From F23-D06 sp045132055 (GTDB lineage: Bacteria; Bacteroidota; Bacteroidia; Bacteroidales; WCHB1-69): a stretch of DNA of 30,385 nt. Made by a program: the position numbers and the translations under genes. Below the pieces are notes generated by a model. That model was not told the origin of the DNA. It did not search any database and saw only the letters and a program-made list of their open reading frames with translations. Numbering within the stretch: the stretch's first letter is position 1; every line of letters begins with the position of its first letter. Location of the stretch: positions 1 through 30,385 of the forward strand of contig JBGURP010000011.1 of the NCBI GenBank assembly GCA_045132055.1, in the 5' to 3' direction. This document shows positions 7,088 to 14,792 of the stretch, in pieces.

Positions 7088-7843
7088 TTACTGCATGAAT
7101 CCTTGTTTTTTCAAAGCGTCCAAAAGCACTTTGGCAAAATCTTCATTATCGGCTTTGACATAGCGTTTCTGGGTGAAAATCTGTGCCAAGTTAGGCAGAT
7201 TGTTCTCACGAAGCAGCTGCTGAGTTTCTTCAGAAGATTCTTTCTCTGCGTAGAGATGATCTATCTTCTCTTTGTCGTAGTCTCGATAGGTTTCATAATG
7301 CACCATAGCCTCCACCGGCAGCTTCTGTGTCAGTGCAGGCTTTGCAACTGGATAGCCCATCGGGATGCAGGCCACGGGGATGACATGCTTGGGCAGATTG
7401 AGAACCTCAATGAACTTGTCCACATTATAGGTGATGGTGCCGAGCCAGCAGAAGCCAAGACCCAGTGATTCGGCGGCTACGCAAGCGTTTTGCGCGGCAA
7501 TCAGGGCATCTATCACAGCCCAGTGATAGGATTGGAGATTGCTGTACGCCTCTGTTTCAGCATCGCGAAACTCGCAGTAGCGGTTGAAGCGGCGGAAATC
7601 GGCACAGAAAGTGAGAATCAGCGGCGCTTGCGTGGCCATGGGCTGGTTGAAGTGCAACGGGGCCAGCTTCTGTTTCATCGCCTCATCGCGCGTGACAATA
7701 ATGCTGAAAAGTTGCATATTGCCCATCGTGGAACCGCTACAGGCGGCTTTCAAAATCAGGTTCAGAGTTTCATCATCCACTTTGCGGTCAAGGTACTCAC
7801 GCACGCTCACGTGGTTGAGAATCGTATTAAGTGTTTCGTTCAT
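7088..7843 (-). CDS. Nitroreductase family FMN oxidoreductase (NfsA/FRP-like)
   Basis: A 251-residue nitroreductase-fold protein that should bind FMN and reduce nitro-aromatics, quinones or related compounds with NAD(P)H. Visible features are the N-terminal SVREY motif (residues 13-17, phosphate-binding Arg15), the STMGNMQ segment near 37-43, the GLGFCWLGTI stretch near 127-136 and IPMGYP near 155-161, in the order of the NfsA/flavin reductase P subgroup. Length fits. There is no signal peptide, so it is cytoplasmic. The beta-mannosidase lies 26 bases downstream across a repeat leader, and the DUF3667 gene ends 59 bases upstream, so shared transcription is possible but unproven. The real substrate cannot be told. 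Confidence 0.9.
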   Translation of the reverse strand: MNETLNTILNHVSVREYLDRKVDDETLNLILKAACSGSTMGNMQLFSIIVTRDEAMKQKLAPLHFNQPMATQAPLILTFCADFRRFNRYCEFRDAETEAYSNLQSYHWAVIDALIAAQNACVAAESLGLGFCWLGTITYNVDKFIEVLNLPKHVIPVACIPMGYPVAKPALTQKLPVEAMVHYETYRDYDKEKIDHLYAEKESSEETQQLLRENNLPNLAQIFTQKRYVKADNEDFAKVLLDALKKQGFMQ

Positions 7844-7902
7844 AGCAATTTATCATAAAAAAATATCTATTTTATACTTTTGGATTATTGAGTGCAACTG
7901 GT

Positions 7903-8832
7903 TTATCCAAACCTTTTCACTCCCATGGCAATACAGAATACAATCAATACAACGAGTACGATTAACGACACAAGCATGATAAAGGCAGCCGTAAATGTCT
8001 TCAGTATTGTGCGCCACCAGCTGTATCCGGTCAACTGCTTCAGCGGAACCAGAGTAAGGAGTATGGAAAGTGAGGAGAGTCTTGTCAAAGCAAAAAAGTC
8101 GAACACGATGGAATAGATGGTGTACATATTGGAAATATACACCAGCGAGACAAAGAATTCAGAATATCGCAGGTCGGGGATATTCGGACAATGCCGGAAG
8201 AAAAAGTAAAGGACATCTGACACCAGCATCAGCAGCATCAGCATGAAAACACTAGGAAACCGTTTTTCGAAGCGTTCCATTTTCTCGAAAAAAACATTCA
8301 AAATCTCTTTCGTACGTTCTGAAAGCGATTCTTTGTCAACATCCGATTCATTCAACTCAGCGGCGCCTGTATCCACAGTCTCTTTCTCCCCTTTTACGTC
8401 TTGAATAACATATTCCGTTTCATCATCGTCATAGAGAGCCTGCCCCTTGATATTCAGTCCGTGTGTCACAAATACAGAGAGGGCGAAGAGCAGGAAGAAC
8501 ATCTTAAAGGGCGGGAAGTAGCCCATCTGTATTCCCTTGAGGTAGTCGCGAATCATGTAGCCGGGGCGCAGAATGAGGTCGCGGATGGTGCGAAACATAC
8601 CGCGATTGCCCAGTCCCCAGACGTCCACAAAATTCCGCATGGCGACCTTGAAAGAATATCTTCCGATTTTGGCCGACTGTCCGCATCTCGGACAGTAGTT
8701 TCCCTCATAATGCGTGCCACAGGCCATGCAATCATGCTCTTCTTCCGACATTGGGGCCAAATGGCATGGTTGTTCCCGCCATATCTTGAATAGGCGGATC
8801 TTATCCTTTATTTTGAGGCTCTTTTTCATCAT
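7903..8832 (-). CDS. DUF3667 membrane protein with zinc ribbon
   Basis: A 309-residue protein of the DUF3667 family, common in Bacteroidota and without known function. A zinc-ribbon (Cys35, Cys38, Cys47, Cys50; CMAC...CPRCG) opens the protein. The family-typical block follows, including RDLILRPGYMIRDYLKG at about 84-100. About four hydrophobic segments come after: near 110-125, 195-215, 228-252 and 280-305. A highly acidic, probably disordered stretch sits between the first two. The start could be the first or second of two adjacent Met codons. A TAnnTTTG element lies 16 bases upstream (8848-8855). It is an inner-membrane protein with the ribbon probably cytoplasmic; the role is unknown. Confidence 0.88.
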   Translation of the reverse strand: MMKKSLKIKDKIRLFKIWREQPCHLAPMSEEEHDCMACGTHYEGNYCPRCGQSAKIGRYSFKVAMRNFVDVWGLGNRGMFRTIRDLILRPGYMIRDYLKGIQMGYFPPFKMFFLLFALSVFVTHGLNIKGQALYDDDETEYVIQDVKGEKETVDTGAAELNESDVDKESLSERTKEILNVFFEKMERFEKRFPSVFMLMLLMLVSDVLYFFFRHCPNIPDLRYSEFFVSLVYISNMYTIYSIVFDFFALTRLSSLSILLTLVPLKQLTGYSWWRTILKTFTAAFIMLVSLIVLVVLIVFCIAMGVKRFG

Positions 8833-8847
8833 TTTTCAATATCGGTG

Positions 8848-8855
8848 CAAAAATA
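8848..8855 (-). promoter_or_regulatory. Bacteroidota -7 element (TATTTTTG) for the DUF3667 gene
   Basis: Reads TATTTTTG on the minus strand, 16 bases before the start codon. No clear -33 TTTG at the usual spacing. Confidence 0.5.
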
Positions 8856-8934
8856 GTTATTATTCGGACATGCTAAACGCCGATGAAAACACTTTTAATA
8901 TATCTGCATTATTTTTTATAAATCATTTTTTATA

Positions 8935-8966
8935 TTTGACATTTCATATAGAAATTATTACTTTTG
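8935..8966 (+). promoter_or_regulatory. Near-consensus Bacteroidota promoter of pckA
   Basis: A TTTG at 8935-8938 is followed after exactly 20 bases by TACTTTTG at 8959-8966. This matches the TTTG-N19-21-TAnnTTTG promoter described for the primary sigma factor of Bacteroides. It sits in a very AT-rich intergenic region of about 200 bases and leaves an untranslated leader of roughly 60 bases before pckA. Confidence 0.75.
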
Positions 8967-9035
8967 CAAACTATTTTGTAATATTCCAACAACCGATTCT
9001 AATAATCATTTTTTTTAAATAATACACCAAACATC

Positions 9036-10658
9036 ATGAAAGACCTCAAAGACCAACTGAAAGACCTCGGCGTGCTTGACCCCGTGGAAATCTATCACAA
9101 CCTGTCGTACGACGAACTGTACCAACACGAAACCAATCCCGCCCTCACGGGCTATGAGAAGGCCTATCTGACCAAATCGGGTGCCCTCTCCGTGGATACC
9201 GGCATATTCACCGGACGCTCGCCCAAAGACAAATACATCGTCATGGACGAGAACACCAAGGACAATGTGTGGTGGGCCGACCCCAACAAGAAGGGTTCCG
9301 ATAACAAACCCATCGACCACAAGACTTGGGAGCATCTGAAGGCCATCACCCAGAAACAGCTCACCGGCAAGAAGGTGTATGTGATGGACGGCTTCTGCGG
9401 CGCGAATGAGAACTCCCGCATGAAAGTGCGCTTTGTATCTGAAGTGGCTTGGCAGGCCCATTTCGTGAAGAACATGTTCATCCGCCCCACCGACGAGGAG
9501 CTCAAGACCTTTGAACCCGACTTCGTGGTGCTGAACGCCGGCAAGACCACCAATCCCGACTGGAAGGAGATGGGCTTGCACAGCGAAGTGTACGTGGCTT
9601 TCAACCTCACCGAGCGCATGGCCCTCATCGGCGGCACCTGGTACGGTGGCGAGATGAAGAAGGGTATCTTCTCTGTGATGAACTACTTCCTGCCGCTGCA
9701 AGGCATGGCCGCTATGCACTGCTCCGCCAACCAGGGCAAGGACGGCGACACCGCCATCTTCTTCGGTCTCTCCGGCACTGGCAAAACCACCCTTTCCACC
9801 GACCCGAACCGCGCCCTAATCGGTGACGACGAGCACGGCTGGGACGACAACGGCGTATTCAACTTCGAGGGCGGCTGCTATGCCAAGTGCATCAACTTGA
9901 GCGAGGCCAAAGAACCCGACATCTTCCATGCCATCAAGCGCGACGCTCTTTTGGAGAACCTTGTGGTGGACGCCGAGGGCAACATCGACTTCGACTCCGC
10001 TGCCAAGACCGAGAACACGCGCGTCTCCTACCCCATCTATCACATCAACAACATCGTGAAGCCCGTGTCACGCGGCACGCACCCCAGCAAGATCATCTTC
10101 CTGTCGGCTGACGCCTTCGGCGTGCTGCCTCCGGTGGCCGTCCTCAACCGCGAGCAGACGATGTACTACTATCTGAGCGGCTACACCGCCAAGCTGGCGG
10201 GCACCGAGCGCGGCATCGTGACTCCTCAGCCCACCTTCTCTTCCTGTTTCGGCGCAGCGTTCCTGCTGCTACACCCCACCAAATACGCTGAGGAACTGGC
10301 CAAGAAACTCGACCAGCACAATGCCACGGCCTATCTGGTGAACACCGGCTGGACAGGCGGCGGCTACGGCGTGGGCGAGCGCATCAGCCTCAAAGCCACG
10401 CGCGCTATCATCACCGCCATCCTCAACGGCGACCTGCTGAACTGCGAAACGGAGATTGTGAAGCCCTTCAACCTCTACATCCCTAAACATGTGGAGGGCG
10501 TGGACGACAGCATCCTGAACCCCGAGAACAGCTGGGCCGACAAGGCTGCCTATGCCGAGAACGCCAAACAACTGGCCGCCTCGTTCATCAAGAATTTCGA
10601 GAATTTCAGCGACACCGAACAGGGCCGCGCCCTGATTCCGTTCGGACCGACGTTATAG
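9036..10658 (+). CDS. pckA: Phosphoenolpyruvate carboxykinase (ATP)
   Basis: A 540-residue ATP-dependent PEP carboxykinase, interconverting oxaloacetate + ATP and PEP + CO2 + ADP. In many anaerobic Bacteroidota it runs towards oxaloacetate for the succinate/propionate branch; elsewhere it serves gluconeogenesis. The kinase-1a loop GLSGTGKTTLS is at 244-254 and the metal-binding LIGDDEHGW at 261-269. The substrate-binding TGRSPKDKY lies at about 59-67. Length is typical. The gene has strong GC-rich third-position codon use, as expected for high expression, and a near-consensus promoter. It is followed after 103 bases by menA, with a large inverted repeat between the two. Confidence 0.98.
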   Translation: MKDLKDQLKDLGVLDPVEIYHNLSYDELYQHETNPALTGYEKAYLTKSGALSVDTGIFTGRSPKDKYIVMDENTKDNVWWADPNKKGSDNKPIDHKTWEHLKAITQKQLTGKKVYVMDGFCGANENSRMKVRFVSEVAWQAHFVKNMFIRPTDEELKTFEPDFVVLNAGKTTNPDWKEMGLHSEVYVAFNLTERMALIGGTWYGGEMKKGIFSVMNYFLPLQGMAAMHCSANQGKDGDTAIFFGLSGTGKTTLSTDPNRALIGDDEHGWDDNGVFNFEGGCYAKCINLSEAKEPDIFHAIKRDALLENLVVDAEGNIDFDSAAKTENTRVSYPIYHINNIVKPVSRGTHPSKIIFLSADAFGVLPPVAVLNREQTMYYYLSGYTAKLAGTERGIVTPQPTFSSCFGAAFLLLHPTKYAEELAKKLDQHNATAYLVNTGWTGGGYGVGERISLKATRAIITAILNGDLLNCETEIVKPFNLYIPKHVEGVDDSILNPENSWADKAAYAENAKQLAASFIKNFENFSDTEQGRALIPFGPTL

Positions 10659-10665
10659 AGACTGG

Positions 10666-10732
10666 AGACCTGTGACTTAAGACGGTGTTGGCAAGTACAA
10701 TCGCAACTTTCTCCGTCTTAAGTCTTAGGTCT
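10666..10732. terminator. Large imperfect inverted repeat between pckA and menA
   Basis: Left arm 10666-10685 pairs with right arm 10713-10732 over 20 bases with two mismatches; the inner 12 bases (GACTTAAGACGG and its complement) are perfect. The loop is 27 bases. There is no long T run, so it is not a classic intrinsic terminator, but it could stop or stabilise the pckA transcript. Confidence 0.5.
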
Positions 10733-10761
10733 TTCGTCATCAACAAATATTTCTTTGTGGC

Positions 10762-11658
10762 ATGTCACTGAAAGCCGTCATACATTCCATGCGCCTGCGC
10801 ACCCTGCCCCTGTCCTTGGCGGGCGTTGTGCTGGGCATATTCTTGGCCTGCGCCAACCATAACGTGGAGCCATTGGTCATCATCTTGATTCTGCTCACCA
10901 CCGTCTGTTTGCAGATATTGTCTAACCTCTCCAACGAGCTTGGCGACTATCTGAGCGGCACCGACGGCGGGCAGCGCGAGGGGCCGCTCTACAGTTTAGC
11001 AGAGGGCAACATCAGTATAAAGCAGTTCAAGACGCTCATTGTCGTTTTTGAAGAGCTGTGCTTTATTTTGGGCCTTGTCATGATCATCGCGGCTTTCGGC
11101 ACGCTGTTTTGCGCCAAGGGGTTAGCGCTTGCCGTGCTCGGCGCGTGCGCCGTGTGGGCGGCCAAGCACTACACGCTGGGCAAGCGACCCTACGGTTACC
11201 GAGGACTGGGCGACGTGTTCGTCTTCATCTTCTTCGGGCTGGTATCCGTGATGGGCGGCTATTTCGTGGCTGCCGGCACCTTTGACACCTGGACTATCTT
11301 GCTGCCGGCCGTGTGCATCGGCTTTTTCAGCGTTGGCGTGCTCAACACCAATAACATCCGCGACATGGAGTCGGATGCGGAGACCCGCGTCACCATCCCG
11401 TTGAAAATCGGGGAGCGCAACGCCAAGATATACCAAACCGTGCTCATCGTAGGCGGGTGGGTGTGCATGGGAGTCTTCACGCTGCTCACCTACTCTTCTC
11501 CGTGGAATCTGCTCTATCTGCTCACTTTACCGTTGTTCATCATGCATGTGGCGGGCGTGTGGAGGCATCACGGCAGTGCGTTGGACAAGTATTTGCCCAT
11601 GTTGGTAATCTCCTCCTTTGTTTTCTCCATTTTGGCAGGCGTCGGATATTTGTGGTGA
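10762..11658 (+). CDS. menA: 1,4-dihydroxy-2-naphthoate polyprenyltransferase
   Basis: A 298-residue UbiA-superfamily integral membrane prenyltransferase. It should attach the polyprenyl chain to 1,4-dihydroxy-2-naphthoate, making demethylmenaquinone for anaerobic respiration. The first Asp-rich motif is NELGDYLSGTD (58-68; Asp62 and Asp68 for Mg-diphosphate), followed by GQREGPL. The second is NNIRDMESDAETR at about 195-207. Eight or so hydrophobic segments fill the rest. MenA is preferred to UbiA because of the NxxxDYxxGTD form. Other men genes are not in the window. The gene follows pckA, separated by an inverted repeat; I see no exact TAnnTTTG element just upstream. Confidence 0.93.
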   Translation: MSLKAVIHSMRLRTLPLSLAGVVLGIFLACANHNVEPLVIILILLTTVCLQILSNLSNELGDYLSGTDGGQREGPLYSLAEGNISIKQFKTLIVVFEELCFILGLVMIIAAFGTLFCAKGLALAVLGACAVWAAKHYTLGKRPYGYRGLGDVFVFIFFGLVSVMGGYFVAAGTFDTWTILLPAVCIGFFSVGVLNTNNIRDMESDAETRVTIPLKIGERNAKIYQTVLIVGGWVCMGVFTLLTYSSPWNLLYLLTLPLFIMHVAGVWRHHGSALDKYLPMLVISSFVFSILAGVGYLW

Positions 11659-11666
11659 TTTTTTTG

Positions 11667-11674
11667 TATTTTTG
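11667..11674 (+). promoter_or_regulatory. Bacteroidota -7 element (TATTTTTG) for tRNA-Ser
   Basis: TATTTTTG matches TAnnTTTG and ends 21 bases before the mature 5' end of the tRNA at 11696, a sensible distance for a short tRNA leader. Confidence 0.55.
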
Positions 11675-11695
11675 CGGCCTCAAAAACTGAGACAC

Positions 11696-11782
11696 GGAAA
11701 GTTGGCCGAGTGGCTTAAGGCAGCGGTTTCGAAAACCGCCGTAGTGTCACAGCTACCGGGGGTTCGAATCCCTCACTTTCCG
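11696..11782 (+). tRNA. tRNA-Ser (anticodon CGA)
   Basis: An 87-base class II tRNA. The acceptor stem GGAAAGT (11696-11702) pairs with ACTTTCC (11775-11781), with discriminator G at 11782. The anticodon stem GCGGT/ACCGC encloses the loop TTCGAAA, anticodon CGA at 11730-11732, reading UCG. A long variable arm lies at about 11740-11757, as in serine tRNAs, and the T loop TTCGAAT is intact. The complete CCA is not encoded. A hairpin with a T run follows directly (11789-11818). Confidence 0.95.
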
Positions 11783-11786
11783 CAAG

Positions 11787-11818
11787 AAAAAAGGCAATGC
11801 GTAGCGTTGCCTTTTTTT
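11787..11818 (+). terminator. Intrinsic terminator after tRNA-Ser
   Basis: GGCAATGC (11793-11800) pairs with GCGTTGCC (11804-11811) around a three-base loop, with an A run before the stem and seven T after it. This is a classic rho-independent terminator, possibly bidirectional. Confidence 0.85.
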
Positions 11819-11867
11819 GTGTGCCGGAATCCGGTGACCGCTTGCGGGCACAAGGATGAGGGCATAC

Positions 11868-11896
11868 AAAAAGGTATTGCGCAGCAATGCCTTTTT
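11868..11896. terminator. Second terminator-like hairpin
   Basis: A run AAAAAGGTATTGC (11868-11880) pairs with GCAATGCCTTTTT (11884-11896) around a three-base loop, one G-T wobble included. It closely resembles the tRNA terminator 75 bases before it, so the two may have arisen by duplication. No gene lies between them. Confidence 0.65.
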
Positions 11897-11918
11897 CTTG
11901 CAAGGACGCCCACGGCAG

Positions 11919-11947
11919 CGAAGGGATCTACAATCCCTCACTTCCCA
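11919..11947 (+). pseudogene. Possible tRNA-Ser 3'-end remnant
   Basis: The 12-base word AATCCCTCACTT at 11932-11943 repeats exactly the T-arm/acceptor end of the tRNA-Ser at 11767-11778, and the bases before it (GGGATCTAC) could be a decayed T arm. With the duplicated terminator-like hairpin, this suggests a partial tandem duplication or an old attachment-site scar. Short match, so tentative. Confidence 0.35.
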
Positions 11948-12018
11948 GACCTTCAAGTAAGGTATTCTGATACCCTATATTACTAACTAAAAAATTCTCT
12001 TCTATCTTTATTTCGTTT

Positions 12019-12432
12019 TCAGGCGTTTAGCACATCCCAAAACACCTGCGGAAGGTAAACGTTCTCCAACGATATGGCTTCCCGGAAAAGCGGGGCCACC
12101 TCATCGGGCGTGTAGCCCGCGATGCCGCAGCCTACAGCGGTAACCAGAAATGTGAACTCAGGATGAGCTTTGGCGCAGTCGATAAAGTGCTCCACGGCTC
12201 TCTTCATCGAGGCGTCGCCCTCCATAGTGGGCAAGGCGTATGTGCGGCCGGTGAGACCTTCGCCCACGCCCCATTCGGCCCCGAACTTCTTGTGGGCGTA
12301 CCACGCGGCACCACCGCCATGGGCGCCCTGAATATTGCTACCGAAAACAAAAATCTCGTTTTTGCCCAGCTCGGCTATGCGGTCCGACGCAATGCGGCAA
12401 CCATTGATGACACTGGTGTTTTCCATATTCAT
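12019..12432 (-). CDS. Small macro-like protein (A1S_2505-type phage non-structural family)
   Basis: A 137-residue protein with the signature IFVFGSNIQGAHGGGAAWYA near 26-45, followed by KKFGAEWGVGEGLTGRTYALPT and the C-terminal FLVTAVGCGIAGYTPDEVAPLF. This pattern, with GSN and a Gly-rich loop and a later G-C-G-I-A-G-Y segment, is that of a compact macro-domain-like family found in phages and in chromosomes. Macro domains bind or hydrolyse ADP-ribose derivatives. No signal peptide is seen. A second Met at the third codon is an equally good start. The gene stands alone between the tRNA-Ser region and the CstA gene, downstream of the latter by 52 bases on the same strand. Ligand and role are unknown. 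Confidence 0.75.
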   Translation of the reverse strand: MNMENTSVINGCRIASDRIAELGKNEIFVFGSNIQGAHGGGAAWYAHKKFGAEWGVGEGLTGRTYALPTMEGDASMKRAVEHFIDCAKAHPEFTFLVTAVGCGIAGYTPDEVAPLFREAISLENVYLPQVFWDVLNA

Positions 12433-12484
12433 TAATAGTGCAAACTGTTTGGACTTACGAATTAATTCTCGCAGATTTTGCTGA

Positions 12485-13942
12485 TTATGCTGCTGGAGGC
12501 GTATCCGACGCTTTCTTGCTCTTCCACAAGAAAATCACCAGCACAGCAACGGTGATAACCGCACCGATGGTATAACCCAGCGGGCGCGGAATCATTGAGC
12601 CCAGACCTTCCTTGTAGGCCACAAACAGGAAACTGCCTGTCACCATGGTCATAAACAACGCCGGGAAGAGCGTGATGAAGTACCATACACCCTTCTTGTT
12701 CTGGCGCAAATAGACCGTAATAGCCCACAGGGTGAATGTAGCCAGCAGCTGGTTGGCCCAGGCAAAATAGCGCCAAATCACATCAAAGCCTTTGGCGTCA
12801 GCCAAACTATAAACTAAGATAACGGCCGTTACCAAAAAGATGGGAATCGCCACGAACAGACGATTCTTGATGGGTTTCTGGCTATAGTGCATGAAATCGG
12901 ACACGATAAGACGCGCGGAGCGCAACGCGGTATCTCCGGACGTGATAGCGGCACTGATCACACCCAAGATGGTGATGACTGCAATCACGCTCGGGAACCA
13001 GTTATTGGCGATGAGACTGACCATGGCGGGACCGCCTTTGCCAGCGGTGTCCACCGGACTGTTGGGACCGAAGAAATAGGCGGCAGCAGCAGCCCAAATC
13101 AAGGCCACTACACCTTCAGTAATCATCGCGCCATAGAAAATGGGCCTGCCCTGCTTCTCATTGGTCATGCAGCGCGCCATAAGCGGCGACTGCGTTGCAT
13201 GGAAGCCAGAGATGGCGCCACAAGCTATGGAGATGAACATCATCGGGAAAATCGGATTATGGGCCGCATCGGGATGGCGGTTCTCCAATCCGCTCCACAA
13301 TTCAGGAATCTCCGGACGATACACCACAAACGCCACCACGATAGCCACGGCCATGCCCAACAACAAGAACCCGAACACAGGATAGATGCGACCGATCAGC
13401 TTGTCAATAGGTAACAGTGTGGCAATCAGATAGTAGCAGAGAATTATCACCACCCAGATATAAATATTCCAGTTGGGTGTGAAATTGGCGTTGAGCAACA
13501 CAGCCGGCGTATTGACGAACACCACGCCCACCAAAATCATCAACATCACCATGAAGCCACGCATGAACTGTTTGATACCGTTGCCCAAGTACTTGCCGTG
13601 AATTTCTGGCAACGAGCACCCCTTGTCACGCAGCGACATCATGCCTGCCAGATAGTCGTGCACCGCACCTGCGAAAATGCTACCGAACACAATCCAGAGG
13701 AACGAGGATGTGCCGAACTGCGCACCCATGATGGCACCGCAAATGGGCCCAACACCTGCAATATTTAAAAACTGAATAAGATAGATTCGCCAAGGCTTCA
13801 TCGGGACATAGTCCACACCATCTGCCATATAAGTGGCCGGCGTCTCCCGCTTGGCATCAATACCGAAAACACGCTCGGTAAATTTGCCGTAAATCAGGTA
13901 GCCTAACACTAACAGTACTAATGCGATACAAAAGGTGATCAT
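12485..13942 (-). CDS. CstA-family transporter (carbon starvation protein A-like)
   Basis: A 485-residue polytopic inner-membrane protein of the CstA family, whose characterised members take up peptides or pyruvate. Typical family segments are the N-terminal repeat of hydrophobic helices, YVPMKPWRIYLIQFLNIAG at about 46-64, then GPICGAIMGAQFGTSSFLWI, and GAVHDYLAGMMSLRDKG at about 92-108. There are roughly a dozen membrane segments. It is shorter than E. coli CstA (about 700 residues) but fits the shorter form common in Bacteroidota. The ATG at 13942 comes right after a long low-complexity repeat leader. The substrate cannot be told from sequence. Confidence 0.92.
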   Translation of the reverse strand: MITFCIALVLLVLGYLIYGKFTERVFGIDAKRETPATYMADGVDYVPMKPWRIYLIQFLNIAGVGPICGAIMGAQFGTSSFLWIVFGSIFAGAVHDYLAGMMSLRDKGCSLPEIHGKYLGNGIKQFMRGFMVMLMILVGVVFVNTPAVLLNANFTPNWNIYIWVVIILCYYLIATLLPIDKLIGRIYPVFGFLLLGMAVAIVVAFVVYRPEIPELWSGLENRHPDAAHNPIFPMMFISIACGAISGFHATQSPLMARCMTNEKQGRPIFYGAMITEGVVALIWAAAAAYFFGPNSPVDTAGKGGPAMVSLIANNWFPSVIAVITILGVISAAITSGDTALRSARLIVSDFMHYSQKPIKNRLFVAIPIFLVTAVILVYSLADAKGFDVIWRYFAWANQLLATFTLWAITVYLRQNKKGVWYFITLFPALFMTMVTGSFLFVAYKEGLGSMIPRPLGYTIGAVITVAVLVIFLWKSKKASDTPPAA

Positions 13943-13943
13943 G

Positions 13944-14046
13944 GGGATTATAGATTATAGATTAGAGATTAGAGTTTAGAGTTTAGAGTTTAGAAGATTA
14001 AGAGATTAGAAGATTAGGGGGGATTTGAACTTTGAACTTTGAATTT
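13944..14046. repeat. Low-complexity intergenic repeat upstream of the CstA gene
   Basis: About 100 bases of short direct repeats: GATTATA, GATTAGA and GTTTAGA-type heptamers (about 13946-14018), then GAACTTT units (about 14026-14042). On the sense strand the repeats end directly before the CstA start codon. The region holds no gene. Confidence 0.7.
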
Positions 14047-14787
14047 CTATTTAGGGATGGCGGCGGAGAGGGATTTGCCCGACTTTGTAATTTTCTTCAC
14101 TTCATCAATCAGGAAATCTCTGAAAACCAGCATAGAATATTCCAAACTTTCGTACTGAATACCCGAAAGGATATTGTCACCGCCCTCCGCGATGAAGTTG
14201 AGCGTGATCAGACGATACAAAGCGTCATCCTGCAGTTCCTTGCCTTGAATGAGGATTCTGTAAGGAACATTGTTCTTATACAATACTTCCATACCAGCAG
14301 AAGCGGCTGCCAGCGCATCCAGACGGAAACGGCTCACGGCCTTCCTCAGTTCACTGCCCTTGACGGTGGCTATCACCAGATAATTGTCAAACGGGGAAAT
14401 CTTGAAGATGTCGCCCACCGTCACATCGCCAGCCTGCAGGTTAGTGCGAATGCCGCCAAAATTCAATAATGACAAGTCGCAAGGAGCCTGTTTCATGGCC
14501 GCAGGACCGTCTTTCAGCATCAAATCCGTAAGCAAGTCAGAAAGCGGGCTTTTCGGGGATTGCACATTCATCGTGACATCACAATGTCCAATCACCTCGT
14601 TCATCTTCTTGTCAAGACGGGCTTTGTGCCGTTCAAGATACTTGACGAGATCCGGGGCGAGTTTGGCATCATAGGTGGAGTCAAGCCGCACCATCCTATA
14701 TTTGTATTTATAGGAATGATTTTGGGCATAACTGACAAAGGTTATGCCCAAGAACAGCATCAGAAAAAAACAGGTTATCTTTTTCAT
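14047..14787 (-). CDS. Exported 5'-nucleotidase C-terminal domain protein
   Basis: A 246-residue protein with a signal peptide (MKKITCFFLMLFLGITFVSYA) and then only the C-terminal domain of the 5'-nucleotidase/UshA family. Matching segments are SPLSDLLTDLML near 80-92, LLNFGGIRTNLQAGDVTVGDIFKISPFDN near 108-135, and FIAEGGDN near 199-206. In full-length enzymes this domain binds the nucleoside and its two aromatic residues; the metal-binding phosphatase domain is absent here. In other Bacteroidota the two halves are often encoded by adjacent genes, but no metallophosphatase gene lies next to it in this window. It is 5 bases downstream of the SagB-like nitroreductase gene and probably cotranscribed with it. 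Either a partner is elsewhere or the protein only binds its ligand. Confidence 0.88.
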   Translation of the reverse strand: MKKITCFFLMLFLGITFVSYAQNHSYKYKYRMVRLDSTYDAKLAPDLVKYLERHKARLDKKMNEVIGHCDVTMNVQSPKSPLSDLLTDLMLKDGPAAMKQAPCDLSLLNFGGIRTNLQAGDVTVGDIFKISPFDNYLVIATVKGSELRKAVSRFRLDALAAASAGMEVLYKNNVPYRILIQGKELQDDALYRLITLNFIAEGGDNILSGIQYESLEYSMLVFRDFLIDEVKKITKSGKSLSAAIPK

Positions 14788-14792
14788 GAATA

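Noticed and set aside
7875..7882. TACTTTTG on the plus strand, a -7-like element
   Set aside because: No plus-strand gene follows; the surrounding genes are on the minus strand, so it is likely chance in AT-rich sequence.
9015..9719. A 234-codon open frame antisense to the start of pckA
   Set aside because: It shadows a clear pckA reading frame with a strong promoter on the plus strand.
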